The notes beneath the pieces were generated by a model that was not told the origin of the DNA, did not search any database, and saw nothing but the letters and a program-made list of their open reading frames with translations. A stretch of 33,021 nucleotides of DNA from Streptomyces phaeochromogenes (lineage in GTDB: Bacteria > Actinomycetota > Actinomycetes > Streptomycetales > Streptomycetaceae): NCBI RefSeq assembly GCF_001418655.1, contig NZ_LIQZ01000060.1, forward strand, positions 1 to 33,021, written 5' to 3'. Within the stretch, counting starts at the first letter, position 1. The number at the start of each line of letters is the position of its first letter. Positions 1 to 8,327 of the stretch are shown piece after piece. Position numbers and translations under genes: made by a program.

Positions 1-1010
1 GCCCCACTGTGCCCGAACGCCCCGGCCCCCAAAAACGGATGCCACATGTCAGCGGTGGCCTGAAACCCGAGCCCGTACGACTTATGGGCGCGCGCAATCA
101 GGTCGTACCCGACCGAATGGATCTGCCCCACCTCCGCAACAGCGTCCGGCTTCAGCAGCGGCCCCCGCCCGTCGACCTGACTGATCGCCGCCGCGTACAT
201 CCCGGCGAGCCCCCGCGCGGAGGCGACCCCGCCGGCCGAGGCGGAGCCAAGGGCGCGCACGGTACGGGAGTTGGGAAAGTCCATCAGCGACGGAGCCCCC
301 GGCACATGCTCGTTGAACGCGATGGACGACAACGTGTGCGGCCCCTTGGGCGTGGCGTCCAGCAGCGCCTGCTCCGGCGGAGTCGGCGCCATCGGCAGCA
401 CCGAGAGATACCGGTGCTCCTCCGACTCGGGCAGCCCCAGATAGAACCCGAGCCCGTACGGCGCACGGACCCGCTCCTCGTACAGCTCCTGGAGCGTACG
501 ACCCGTCGCACGCCGTACGACCTCACCCGTGAGCGCGCCGACCACCAGCGCGTGATAGCCGAACGCGGAGCCCGGCCGCCAGAACGGCCGCTGGGTGGCG
601 AGGCGTTCGGCCACCACGCGGTCGTCGGCCATCTCCTCGACCGTGAAGCCCGCGTCCGACCCGACCACGCCCGCCCGGTGCGCGAGCAGCTCCCGCAGGG
701 TCACCGTGCCCTTGCCCTCGGCGGCGAACTCGGGCCAGTAGTGGGCCACTTCACGGTCGAGCTCCAGGGTGCCGTCCTGCACGAGCAGGGCGACCACCAG
801 ATGGGCCGCCCCCTTCGTGGAGGAGAAGACACCGAACAGCGTGTCGCCGTCCGTGTCCGCTCCGGTCCAGAGATCGACGACCCGCCGCCCCCGTACGTAC
901 GCGCTCAACTGGCCCGCGTAGTCCGGGCGTTCGGCGGCGACGACGGACGCGAACTCCTCGCGCACCGCCTCGAAGCCTTCGGCGACGGTGCCGTGGATCT
1001 CCTGTGTCAT
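1..1010 (-). CDS. Serine hydrolase of the beta-lactamase / esterase EstB family, 3' end cut by window edge
   Basis: Reading leftward from ATG at 1010, 336 codons are visible and the stop lies outside the window. The protein begins MTQEIHGTVAEGFEAVREEF. It carries the class C beta-lactamase/EstB signature: S63-x-x-K66 (FSSTKG, nucleophile Ser and general base Lys), a Tyr at 152 in GYHALVVG where the family has Y-x-N, and a late GHSGA (HxG-type) motif at the cut edge. AGGAGAG lies just upstream of the start. There is no signal peptide, so a cytoplasmic esterase or amide hydrolase is more likely than a resistance beta-lactamase. It is co-directional with, and 39 bp downstream of, the M14 peptidase gene, so the two may be co-transcribed. 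The substrate cannot be told from sequence. The fold assignment is firm. Confidence 0.9.
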   Translation of the reverse strand, partial: MTQEIHGTVAEGFEAVREEFASVVAAERPDYAGQLSAYVRGRRVVDLWTGADTDGDTLFGVFSSTKGAAHLVVALLVQDGTLELDREVAHYWPEFAAEGKGTVTLRELLAHRAGVVGSDAGFTVEEMADDRVVAERLATQRPFWRPGSAFGYHALVVGALTGEVVRRATGRTLQELYEERVRAPYGLGFYLGLPESEEHRYLSVLPMAPTPPEQALLDATPKGPHTLSSIAFNEHVPGAPSLMDFPNSRTVRALGSASAGGVASARGLAGMYAAAISQVDGRGPLLKPDAVAEVGQIHSVGYDLIARAHKSYGLGFQATADMWHPFLGAGAFGHSG

Positions 1011-1049
1011 CCGTACTCTCCTCGTGTCACGGTGCCCTGGGAGCGTTCC

Positions 1050-3635
1050 TCAGGACACTGTCAGCAAAGCACGCGCGACCTGTGGGAACTGCCCCTTCGG
1101 ATGATCACGGAACAGCGGCTCGGTGCCGAACAGGACGGCATGCGGACCGCTGACGACCGAGGCCCGGCCCGCGGCCTGCGCCGGACCGCCGCTGCCGTCC
1201 TCCAGGGCGCGCCAGTGCCCTGACACGAGCGGGTTCCCGGCCGCGTACGACTGATCCACACGGACCCCGGGGCCGAGGTCCGTGAACCACAGCGGCGCGT
1301 AGACGAAGCTGTGGTCCGGGGCGCCGGAGGTCACTCCGCCGCCCGAATTGACCACGCGCACCACGCCGTTGGCGTCACCGTTGCCCTCGACCGGTTCGAC
1401 CGCGAGGAGCCCGGTGGCGGCGTTGAGGGCCGCTCCGGTGGCTCCGCGGCCGACGAGACCCTTGCGGTCCAGGAAGGCGTCCAGGGAGCCGCGTGCGGCC
1501 GTGTTGAGGCCCGTGTGGTTCAGACCGGCGGAGGCGAACAGGACGTCCGCCTTCGACCAGTCGAAGCCCGCGTTGAGGATCGCCGTGGAGACGGGGACGA
1601 CGTCGAAGTTCATCTCGCGGAGCGCGAACAGCTCGCCCGGTGTGACGGCCGCGGCGACCCGGACCCGGTGGAGCGGGGTGGTGCCGGTCGCCTTCGTCGC
1701 GTCGAACGCCACGTCGTACTTCTTCGCCAGGGCCACCGCCTTCGCGCGGGCCGAGGCGGGCACGATCGCACTGCCGTCGGCCGCCCGGCGTACCGAAACC
1801 CCGTCCGCGAGAAGGGAGTTGAGGGCCGCGATCTCACGCGCGTCGTCGAGCCGCAGCCGGAGTGTGCCGCGAGGCGCCACATAGCCGACGTTCGCGGCCT
1901 CGTGGACCGCACGGTCCGGCACGGAGAGCTTCGACGAGGACGTCCGTACGGTGTCGACCGTCGCGCCCCACAGCCGGCCCAGACTCCAGCCCGAGATGTC
2001 GTACATGACCGACACCTTGTCGCTGATGTCCCGCCCGTCCGCCAGCATCACATTGGCCATGCCGCGTTTGGGCTGGCGCAGATCGACGACGTACGACCCC
2101 TTCGCGTACGTCTTCCCGCCGAGCCTGAAGTCCTTTGTCGCGCGCCGGACCTGGACGTCGTTGGCGAGCAGGTGGTCGACCAGCCGCGCCGCGGCGGTGG
2201 CCGAGCGCTGTGCCTTCGTGCCTGCCGGGATCACGTACGCGCGCGGGAAGTCCGTCGTGTAGACGTCCTCCGGGCCGATGCCCGGCACGCCCGGAACGGT
2301 CTCCGGCGACACCGGTACCTGCGCGGCGCCCGTCACGCTCCGCCGGAAGACCTCGATCTGGTCGGCGATGAGCGAAGTGCGGTGGGTCCGCGTGTAGTCG
2401 AGGCTCGCGCGCATCGCCGCGCCCGCGATGGCCACGTTGATCGCCGAGCGGCGGCGCAGCTCGGCGACGGGCAGGTCGTCGTACTCGTCGTTGTTCACCG
2501 CCATCGGGAACTCGACCGTGTGCGCGGCGACCGTGCCGTGGAACGGCATGTACTGCGGGGTGAAGATCGGCGGCCAGTCGTCCCAGCCCTCCTCCTGGTC
2601 CCGGAACGGGATCTGGGCGGGCTCCACACCGTCCTTGGCGGGCGTGTAGCCGAGGCCGTTGACGGCGGCCTCCATGCCCAGGGCGTTGGCGTAGGTGTTC
2701 TTCAGGAAGAGGTCGTACTCGTAGTTCTCGCCGTGCGGGGGAGTGGTGGGCTCGATGAGCGTGCCGTTGACGTACCCGTGCAGGTCGACCATGACGGCCG
2801 GCTGCTTGTCGATCGCGATCTGGCGCATCGCGCGGACCTCGGGCTGCGAGGCGGTCACGAAGTCACGGTTCAGGTCGAAGCCGTTGGCGTTGGCGCGGGT
2901 GCCGGCGATACGGCCGTCCGGGTTCGCGGTGATGTTGAAGTACACGCGGTTGCGGGCGAGGAGATCGGTGGTGGTCCGGTCGTGGGCCGTGGCGAGTTTC
3001 TCGATCAACTTGAGGGCCGCGTCCGTGCCCTCCCACTCGTTGCCGTGGATGTTGTTGTTGAAGAACACGGGCGTCTTGTAGGTGCGTTTGACCGACGGGT
3101 CCTTGGCGGCGGCCGAGGGTGCGTTCTCGATCAGTTCGCGCATACGTTCCTGGGCGCGGGCCTCGCGTGTGGACTCCGGCGCGGTGACGGTGACCAGGTA
3201 GAGCCGGTGGCCGCCGGCCGAGCGCCCCGCGACCTCCACGCTCACCCGGTCGCCGAGCCGCTGGAGCGCGTTCAGCTTCGGGGCGATGGCGTGGTACGGG
3301 GTGAGGCCGAGCTTGATGGACTTGTCGGCCGGGTTCTCCGCGTCCGGGGTGAGCACCTGCTCGCGGGGGTAGCCGCGGGTGCCTCCGGCGGTGCCGGTGC
3401 CGTCGGTGAGCTCGGTGACCGGGGTGGTCAGGGCGCGGTCGGTGGCGCTCTCCGGGGCCTTGGCGGCGGCCCGGTCGGAGGGACCGGAGAGTCCTGAGCC
3501 CTCGCGGACCGGGGGTGCGGGCTGGGCCCCGGGCCGGGGCGTGGGGTCGGCCACGGCGCCGTTCGGGGTGAGCAGGAGCGCCGCCGCCGCGGTGGCGGTG
3601 GCCGTGGCGATCAGGGCGGGTCTCGGTAGACGCAC
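1050..3635 (-). CDS. Secreted zinc carboxypeptidase, peptidase family M14, with long C-terminal extension
   Basis: 861-residue exported metallopeptidase. I place the start at GTG 3635, because GCGGAGG sits 5 nt before it. The in-frame ATG at 3665 adds 10 residues and has no ribosome site. The N-terminus is a signal peptide (two Arg, then an Ala/Leu-rich core, then AVADP). The catalytic domain (about 90-400) shows the zinc ligands H197-x-x-E200 (NNIHGNEWEG) and H286 (VDLHGYVNG), substrate-binding N256-R257 (GFDLNRDF) and the catalytic Glu near 375 (HTVEFPMAV). The C-terminal 450 residues (from about YVIPAGTKAQRSATAAARL) resemble the GATase-like tail of some bacterial M14 enzymes. This part is not catalytic as far as I can see. 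The likely role is trimming extracellular peptides or cell-wall-derived substrates. A probable promoter lies at 3687-3715. Confidence 0.93.
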   Translation of the reverse strand: MRLPRPALIATATATAAAALLLTPNGAVADPTPRPGAQPAPPVREGSGLSGPSDRAAAKAPESATDRALTTPVTELTDGTGTAGGTRGYPREQVLTPDAENPADKSIKLGLTPYHAIAPKLNALQRLGDRVSVEVAGRSAGGHRLYLVTVTAPESTREARAQERMRELIENAPSAAAKDPSVKRTYKTPVFFNNNIHGNEWEGTDAALKLIEKLATAHDRTTTDLLARNRVYFNITANPDGRIAGTRANANGFDLNRDFVTASQPEVRAMRQIAIDKQPAVMVDLHGYVNGTLIEPTTPPHGENYEYDLFLKNTYANALGMEAAVNGLGYTPAKDGVEPAQIPFRDQEEGWDDWPPIFTPQYMPFHGTVAAHTVEFPMAVNNDEYDDLPVAELRRRSAINVAIAGAAMRASLDYTRTHRTSLIADQIEVFRRSVTGAAQVPVSPETVPGVPGIGPEDVYTTDFPRAYVIPAGTKAQRSATAAARLVDHLLANDVQVRRATKDFRLGGKTYAKGSYVVDLRQPKRGMANVMLADGRDISDKVSVMYDISGWSLGRLWGATVDTVRTSSSKLSVPDRAVHEAANVGYVAPRGTLRLRLDDAREIAALNSLLADGVSVRRAADGSAIVPASARAKAVALAKKYDVAFDATKATGTTPLHRVRVAAAVTPGELFALREMNFDVVPVSTAILNAGFDWSKADVLFASAGLNHTGLNTAARGSLDAFLDRKGLVGRGATGAALNAATGLLAVEPVEGNGDANGVVRVVNSGGGVTSGAPDHSFVYAPLWFTDLGPGVRVDQSYAAGNPLVSGHWRALEDGSGGPAQAAGRASVVSGPHAVLFGTEPLFRDHPKGQFPQVARALLTVS

Positions 3636-3686
3636 GCGTACCTCCGCTGGAGTTGCTGTGGACATGCCTGGACATCGGTACGCGGA

Positions 3687-3715
3687 GGTCTACCTGTTCG
3701 ACTCACGTGCAACAA
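3687..3715 (-). promoter_or_regulatory. Candidate sigma-70/HrdB promoter of the M14 peptidase gene
   Basis: On the minus strand TTGTTG (3715-3710) is followed after exactly 17 bp by TAGACC (3692-3687). Both hexamers fit the Streptomyces housekeeping consensus moderately well. Transcription would begin near 3680, leaving a leader of about 45 nt before the GTG at 3635. This also argues against the upstream ATG at 3665 as the start. Confidence 0.45.
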
Positions 3716-3853
3716 GAGGGCGTTGCCGTCACCGGGGCCACGGGTTGCCGCGGGATGCCGCCGATGGTGGGTCCCGGGGTGGGTGGAGGGGCATGCTGAG
3801 TGCGACCCGGCGGGCCGGTCCGGGCGGGTGTGCGCGTGAGGCGAGGAGAGTCC

Positions 3854-4717
3854 ATGGCAACGATTCCGTCGCTCCCCAGCAGGGACGACGTGGCGCGTAT
3901 GGCACGCAACACGACCGACATCACCGGTCAACTGCTCGACACGGCAGGGAACATCACACGTATCGCGATCAACACCTTTGATCCGAGGGACGGTTCGGGC
4001 GCGGAGGTGCTGCGGGTGCTGCGGCAGACGACCGCCGAGCTGGCAGAGGCCAGTGCCTCGCCGGAGGCGCAGGAGGCCTTCTACCGGATCGTGGACACGT
4101 TGACGCGGCTGGGGGCGAGTGGGGCGCCGCTCGCCGTCCATCCGGTCAGCGAGCCCGCGCAGGCGCTGCTCACGGCGCTCGGGGACAGTCTGCTGCCGGT
4201 CCTCGACGCGGTGGAGCCCGCGGTGGAGGAGGCGGCGGAGGCGCTGGGCGAACTGGTGGACGCGTCGTCGCCGCTGCTGCCCGCGGCGGCGGGGGTGGTG
4301 GCGGGGGTGCTCCTTGCCCTCGCGCCCCTGATCCGTGCCGCGGCGGACGTACTGCGGGACTCGTCCCCCGAACTGCGGCGGATGACCGACGCGTTGACCG
4401 CGGCGCTGGCTCCGCTGGTCCCGTTGCAGGTCGCGCTCGCCGAGCGGGCCGCCGCCGCGGGGGCGGGGGTCGTGCGGGCGGCCCTGCCCCCGCTGGCAGA
4501 CCTCACGGAGGCGGCGGCTGCCGGCCTGAAGGCGGGCCGTCCCCTCCTGATCGCCGGCGAGGAGTTCGTGGTCTCCGGCCTCGAACGCCTCCAGCCGTTG
4601 CTACTGGTGTCCGCGTCGCGCGTGGGAAAGGTGGCTCGGGCCGGCGCGGTACGCGTCTCCGCGGCGGTATCGCCTGCGGCGGAGCGGGGGGTCGTGGTGG
4701 CGGTCCACCCCGCATGA
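3854..4717 (+). CDS. Ala-rich helical protein of unknown function
   Basis: 287 residues starting at ATG 3854 with AGGAG 8 nt upstream (MATIPSLPSRDDVARMARNT). An in-frame extension to 3800 lacks a ribosome site. I do not recognise a family. The sequence contains no Cys and no Trp. It is rich in Ala, Leu, Val and Glu in heptad-like stretches with Pro at helix breaks, suggesting several amphipathic helices. One uncharged stretch (about 155-175, AAGVVAGVLLALAPLI) could insert in a membrane. There is no signal peptide. The composition resembles phasin-like or lipid-surface proteins, but that is only a resemblance. It is divergent from the M14 gene, with 218 bp between them, and is followed by the repeat cluster from 4722. 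Confidence 0.75.
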   Translation: MATIPSLPSRDDVARMARNTTDITGQLLDTAGNITRIAINTFDPRDGSGAEVLRVLRQTTAELAEASASPEAQEAFYRIVDTLTRLGASGAPLAVHPVSEPAQALLTALGDSLLPVLDAVEPAVEEAAEALGELVDASSPLLPAAAGVVAGVLLALAPLIRAAADVLRDSSPELRRMTDALTAALAPLVPLQVALAERAAAAGAGVVRAALPPLADLTEAAAAGLKAGRPLLIAGEEFVVSGLERLQPLLLVSASRVGKVARAGAVRVSAAVSPAAERGVVVAVHPA

Positions 4718-4721
4718 CGCC

Positions 4722-4845
4722 TGCGGGTACGCGGGGGCTGGCCGCGCAGTTCCCCGCGCCCCTAAGGCCTGCGCAGTCCCCAGCGCCCCAAAGGCCTGCG
4801 CAGTTCCCCGCGCCCCCAAAAGACTGCGCAGTTCCCCGCGCCCCT
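4722..4845 (+). repeat. Cluster of four rightward copies of the GCGCAGTTCCCCGCGCCCCT repeat
   Basis: Copies are at 4744-4763, 4771-4790 (three mismatches), 4798-4817 (one mismatch) and 4826-4845. They start every 27-28 bp and are joined by a linker that begins AAGGCCT or AAAAGACT. The first copy has the full bipartite form, with TGCGGGT at 4722-4728 exactly 15 bp upstream. The copies sit directly after the stop of the upstream gene (4717). I recall this 20-mer as abundant between Streptomyces genes. Its function is unknown to me. Confidence 0.9.
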
Positions 4846-4915
4846 GAGACAGACGGCCGCCGACGCCCGCACATCCCACCACGCCCCCTCCGACCGGCAC
4901 CCTCCAGGGGACTTC

Positions 4916-5121
4916 GGCCACGGGTCTTTTAGGGGCGCGGGGAACAGCGCAGGCACCTCAGGCCGACCCGCACGTGGTGAACAGGCTCGGGCCACGGGTC
5001 TTTTAGGGGCGCGGGGAACGGCGCGGGCACCCCAAGCCGACCCGCACCTGGTGAACCGGCCCAGGCCACCGGCGTCTTCAGGGGCGCGGGGAACGGCGCG
5101 ACAAGCCACAGCGGGCCCGCA
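4916..5121 (-). repeat. 74-75 bp tandem repeat, three units, each with one leftward copy of the 20-bp repeat
   Basis: Units begin with GGCCAC at 4916, 4990 and 5064. Each carries the leftward core at 4931-4950, 5005-5024 and 5080-5099. Each core is followed 15 nt later by ACCCGCA (GCCCGCA in the third). Units one and two also share GGGTCTTTTAGGGGCG and the tail CACSTGGTGAAC. The regular period points to tandem duplication of one element rather than independent insertions. Confidence 0.88.
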
Positions 5122-5163
5122 GCCCCCCGAACCCCCCGGCGGAGCCCCCGGTATGGTGCAGGC

Positions 5164-5970
5164 ATGCATGATCTTGGCGTCGGCCTGCGCTACTTGTTGC
5201 GGGGACAGCGATGGGTGACCCGCCACGGAAAGCAGTTCGGCTTCGGACTGATCCCCGGCCTCATCACCCTCGTCCTGTACGCCGCCGCCCTCACCGCCCT
5301 GGCCCTGTGGGGAACGGACTTCACCGCCTGGGCCACCCCCTTCGCGGACGACTGGTCGAGCCCCTGGCTCGGCCTCTTCCGCGGATTCCTGACGGCCGTC
5401 CTCTTCGCCCTCGCCCTCCTCCTCTCCGTGGTCACGTTCACCGCCGTGACCCTCCTCCTCGGCCAGCCCTTCTACGAGAACCTCTCGGAGAAGGTGGACC
5501 GGGACGTCTCCCCGGACGGCACGGCACCGGAGTCGGGCCTGCCCCTGTGGCGCGAGCTCCTGATCTCCGCACGGGACAGCCTCCGGATCGTGGCGAGGGC
5601 CCTGGTCTGGGGCGTACTGCTCTTCGCGCTCGGGTTCATCCCGTTCGTAGGACAGACCGTCGTCCCGGTGATCGGCTTCTTCGTCACCGGCTTCTTCCTC
5701 ACCGAGGAACTGACGGGGGTCGCCCTGCAACGCCGCGGCGCCGTACTCCGCGACCGCCTCACCCTGCTCCGCTCGCGCAAGATGCTGATCTGGGGCTTCG
5801 GCACCCCGCTGGCGGTCGCCTTCCTCGTCCCCTTCGTCGCCGTCTTCCTGATGCCCGGCGCGGTCGCGGGCGCCACCTTGATGGCCCGCGATCTGATGGG
5901 CGAGGAGACCCGCGAAGAAGAGGACGAGGGGGAGGACGAGGGAGAGCAGGCCGGCCGCGTCAGTCGGTGA
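5164..5970 (+). CDS. EI24 / CysZ-like integral membrane protein
   Basis: 268 residues (MHDLGVGLRYLLRGQRWVTR). This is the EI24 domain that covers most of the protein, related to the bacterial sulfate permease CysZ. Hydrophobic segments occur at about 26-48, 72-100, 140-182 and 205-235. The usual pattern is present: an N-terminal amphipathic stretch (GLRYLLRGQRW), a second long hydrophobic hairpin, FIPFVGQTVVPVIG, and a late re-entrant segment followed by an acidic tail (EETREEEDEGEDEGE). Function in actinobacteria is not established, and I infer small-molecule or ion transport only by family. The ribosome site is weak. The 3' end overlaps the convergent next gene by 11 bp (5960-5970). Confidence 0.88.
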   Translation: MHDLGVGLRYLLRGQRWVTRHGKQFGFGLIPGLITLVLYAAALTALALWGTDFTAWATPFADDWSSPWLGLFRGFLTAVLFALALLLSVVTFTAVTLLLGQPFYENLSEKVDRDVSPDGTAPESGLPLWRELLISARDSLRIVARALVWGVLLFALGFIPFVGQTVVPVIGFFVTGFFLTEELTGVALQRRGAVLRDRLTLLRSRKMLIWGFGTPLAVAFLVPFVAVFLMPGAVAGATLMARDLMGEETREEEDEGEDEGEQAGRVSR

Positions 5971-7207
5971 CGTCCGCCGCCACCTTCAGGATCGACCGGA
6001 CCTGGGCGATGATGTCCAGCCGGTTCTGGATGAACTGGGGGTCGGTGACCGTCCCGCTCGCCGGATCCGTGTTGCCCGTCCCGAACTGCAGGACCGGCGT
6101 GTGGACATGGCCGCCGGGCAGCGAGGCGGTGAGGCCCAGCCGGTCCCGCAGCAGCGTCGCGCGGTACGCGATCTCGTTCGAGAGGTAGTCACCGCCGCCA
6201 CCCGCGCGGGCGGTCGAGCCGGGCGTCGGTCCTTCGGGGCGTACGACGGGAGTGGTGCCGCCCGCCGGGATCTCGGTCACCGACGTGTTGTCGTACACGG
6301 GGAAGCGGCCCGTGCTCGCGGCCACGATGTCCTTGTACGGCAAGGTCGTTGACGTCCACTGAGGCTGCGAGGCCGGGTCGGTGACCGGGATCGTCTCGGT
6401 GCGGGAGAGGTTCTCGTTGTCCCCGAAGCCGCCCCGCCAGGCCCCGTTGGTGCGTTCGACGTCGAACCGGCCCACCCGGCCCTGGCTGACCGTCGTGAAC
6501 AGGTCGACGCGGGGCAGATGCGGACGCAGGGTCCGCTCCACCGTGCCGTCGGCGAAGTCCTGCCAGCGGACCGGGAAGACGGCCGTCTCGATGCGCGCCG
6601 GGCCGTCCGCCGTCTCGATCACCGTGCCGTCGAGCGCGAGGGCCGTGGCTCCGGACGGGTTGGAGATCCGGATGTCCCGGTCCAGCGTGAACGGGTCGAA
6701 GCCGGTCACCAGGATCCGCTTGATGCCCTTGGCATGTGGGTAGCGGATGGTGTCCTGCCCACGGGAAGTGCGCTCAAGTGAGCCGAGAAGACGGGTCCGT
6801 TGGGCTTCCGTGAGGCCGAACCGCGGCTCCCACTGGCGTACTTCACGGGTCATGCCGAGCCGCGCCCAGTACAGCGGGCGGTCGTCGTCCCGGCTCAGGT
6901 CGCCGCCCGCCGGGCCCCGGCCCTGCGCGCGGTCCACCGCCCGCTGCCACAGCCGCGCGCCCTGCCGTTCGACCACCCGCTCGGCCTGCGCGTACGAACG
7001 GGCCTTGCCCAGTGCTCGTACGAACTCCGGTGCCACCGTGGCGAATCCGGAGCGGGCCAGGATCTCCTGGGGCGCCGCGTTGTCGAGTCGCCGCTCCTCC
7101 ACGGTGGGCGCGGCGGCGGTGTCCTCCGCCGCGTGGGCGGGCGGGGCCGCGAGGCCGGTCAGCAGGGCCAGGCCGAGGGCGCCGAGCTGAACACGTATGT
7201 GCGTCAA
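5960..7207 (-). CDS. Exported pyroglutamyl-peptidase-like (family C15) protein, catalytic Cys replaced
   Basis: 415 residues from a TTG at 7207, with GAAGGA about 11 nt upstream. A signal peptide is clear (LGALGLALLTGLAAPPAHA). Residues 30-160 form an added N-terminal region rich in Arg and Glu. From 162 the C15 fold is visible: VTGFDPF (167-173), NPS (183-185), the position of the catalytic Glu (FDVERTNG, E251) and the catalytic His (GGHVHTPVL, H369). In canonical enzymes the nucleophile lies in a T-Y-V-C-N-H type motif. Here the matching stretch reads DYLSNE (340-345), with Ser343 in place of Cys. By family it would remove N-terminal pyroglutamate from peptides. With Ser it may be inactive, altered, or a binding protein. 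Canonical C15 enzymes are about 210-residue cytosolic proteins, so export and the extension are also atypical. Confidence 0.82.
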   Translation of the reverse strand: MTHIRVQLGALGLALLTGLAAPPAHAAEDTAAAPTVEERRLDNAAPQEILARSGFATVAPEFVRALGKARSYAQAERVVERQGARLWQRAVDRAQGRGPAGGDLSRDDDRPLYWARLGMTREVRQWEPRFGLTEAQRTRLLGSLERTSRGQDTIRYPHAKGIKRILVTGFDPFTLDRDIRISNPSGATALALDGTVIETADGPARIETAVFPVRWQDFADGTVERTLRPHLPRVDLFTTVSQGRVGRFDVERTNGAWRGGFGDNENLSRTETIPVTDPASQPQWTSTTLPYKDIVAASTGRFPVYDNTSVTEIPAGGTTPVVRPEGPTPGSTARAGGGGDYLSNEIAYRATLLRDRLGLTASLPGGHVHTPVLQFGTGNTDPASGTVTDPQFIQNRLDIIAQVRSILKVAADVTD

Positions 7208-7313
7208 GGTAGTTCAGGTCCTTCCGTCGCGAGTGGGGGCCGTCGTCGGATGGCGGCAGTATGCGTGACGGACGGGGCGCGCGCCATGCCGCGTGATCAG
7301 AGGGGCGCCCGAG

Positions 7314-8327
7314 TCAGGTGCGAGGCGTGGGGATCTTCGCCGCCGCCTCGCGCAGGGCGGTCAGGAACGCCGTCGTGGGCGGCTCCGGGTGTCTGCCTCT
7401 GGCCGTCGCCGCGTACACCGCCCGGGCCGGAGCCCCCTCGTCGCGGACCGGGAGGAGAGCGATGTCGGGGCGTACGGACTCGGCGGCGAGCGCCGGGATC
7501 AGGGTCACCCCGAGCCCGGCGGCCACGTACCCCTGCTTGGCCGTCCACTCGGCGACGACGTGTGCCACGCGCGGGCGGAAACCGTGCCGCAGTGCCGTGT
7601 CGAGGAGGGTGCCCTCGGGGCGGGAGCTGCCGGATATCCAGTCCGCGTCGGCGAGTCGGGACAGCTCGACCGAGGGGAGGTTCGCAAGGGGGTGGGCGGC
7701 GGGGACGGCCACGTACAGGGACTCGTCGAGGAGGTGGTGCAGTTCGTAGGCGTCCAGCGGGGCGTGGCCCGTCGTGGAGACGACCGCGAGGTCGAGGCCG
7801 CCGGAGGTGAGGCCGTCGAGGAGGGCCGGTGTCAGTCCCTCCTCGCGGGTGAGCCGGACCCCTGGGTGCCGGGCACGGAAGGCGGCGATGGCTCGTGGCA
7901 CCAGTGTCGCGTCGGCCGTCGGGAACGCGCCGACCCGCACTCTCCCGCTCGCTGCCTCGCGCAGTGCCGCCAACTCCCGTCCGGCGTCCCGCAGTCGGGC
8001 GGTGACGGCCTCGGCGTGCGGTACCAGCGACCGCCCCGCCCCCGTCAGCCGAACCCCTCGCGGCAGCCGGTCGAAGAGCGGGGTCCCGCCGAGGGCCGCC
8101 TCCAGCGAGGCGACCTGCCGCGACACCGCCGACTGCGTCCAGCCGAGCACCCGCCCGGCCACCGTGAACGACCCGTGCCGGGCCACCTCCAGGAACACCC
8201 GCAGCCATACGGTCGAGAGGTCCGGTACGTCGTCCGGGTCGCCGGTCCCCACCCCCACGGCCCCGCCGACCAGGGCGTCGGCATCATTTTCGGCATGCGG
8301 TATCGGCATGGTGGCCATGCTAGACAT
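7314..8327 (-). CDS. LysR-family transcriptional regulator
   Basis: 337 residues from ATG 8327. ATGs at 8318 and 8309 are alternatives, and none has a clear ribosome site. The winged helix is unmistakable: LRVFLEVARHGSFTVAGRVL, then WTQSAVSRQVASLEAALG, then LFDRLPRGVRLTGAG. A periplasmic-binding-protein-like effector domain follows to the end. About 35 acidic, Gly-rich residues precede the helix-turn-helix, more than is usual. It is divergent from the RidA gene, and an inverted repeat at 8317-8340 overlaps the likely RidA -35 box, so RidA is the probable target. The effector is unknown. Confidence 0.9.
   Translation of the reverse strand: MSSMATMPIPHAENDADALVGGAVGVGTGDPDDVPDLSTVWLRVFLEVARHGSFTVAGRVLGWTQSAVSRQVASLEAALGGTPLFDRLPRGVRLTGAGRSLVPHAEAVTARLRDAGRELAALREAASGRVRVGAFPTADATLVPRAIAAFRARHPGVRLTREEGLTPALLDGLTSGGLDLAVVSTTGHAPLDAYELHHLLDESLYVAVPAAHPLANLPSVELSRLADADWISGSSRPEGTLLDTALRHGFRPRVAHVVAEWTAKQGYVAAGLGVTLIPALAAESVRPDIALLPVRDEGAPARAVYAATARGRHPEPPTTAFLTALREAAAKIPTPRT

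Larger units (their letters stand above)
4718..5163. other. 446-bp gap filled with intergenic repeats
   Basis: No convincing gene lies here. Open frames crossing it (for example a minus-strand frame through 4762-5730) exist only because the repeats lack stop codons. It holds seven copies of a 20-bp repeat: four rightward, at 4744, 4771, 4798 and 4826, and three leftward, at 4931, 5005 and 5080. They are described under the two repeat entries. The start signals of the following EI24 gene fall in the last 40 bp. No strong ribosome site is visible there. Confidence 0.8.

Noticed and set aside
1311..3497. 728-codon plus-strand open frame opposite the M14 peptidase
   Set aside because: It is antisense to a clearly recognised protease. 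Its translation is Arg/Val/Asp/Gly-rich with no domain, the usual by-product of GC-rich codon bias.
4916..5121. CRISPR-like regular repeat spacing
   Set aside because: The whole 74-75 bp unit is repeated, including the supposed spacers, and only three units exist. There are no cas genes.
4762..5730. 322-codon minus-strand frame across the repeat cluster and EI24 gene
   Set aside because: It is made of repeat DNA plus the antisense of EI24, with no ribosome site.
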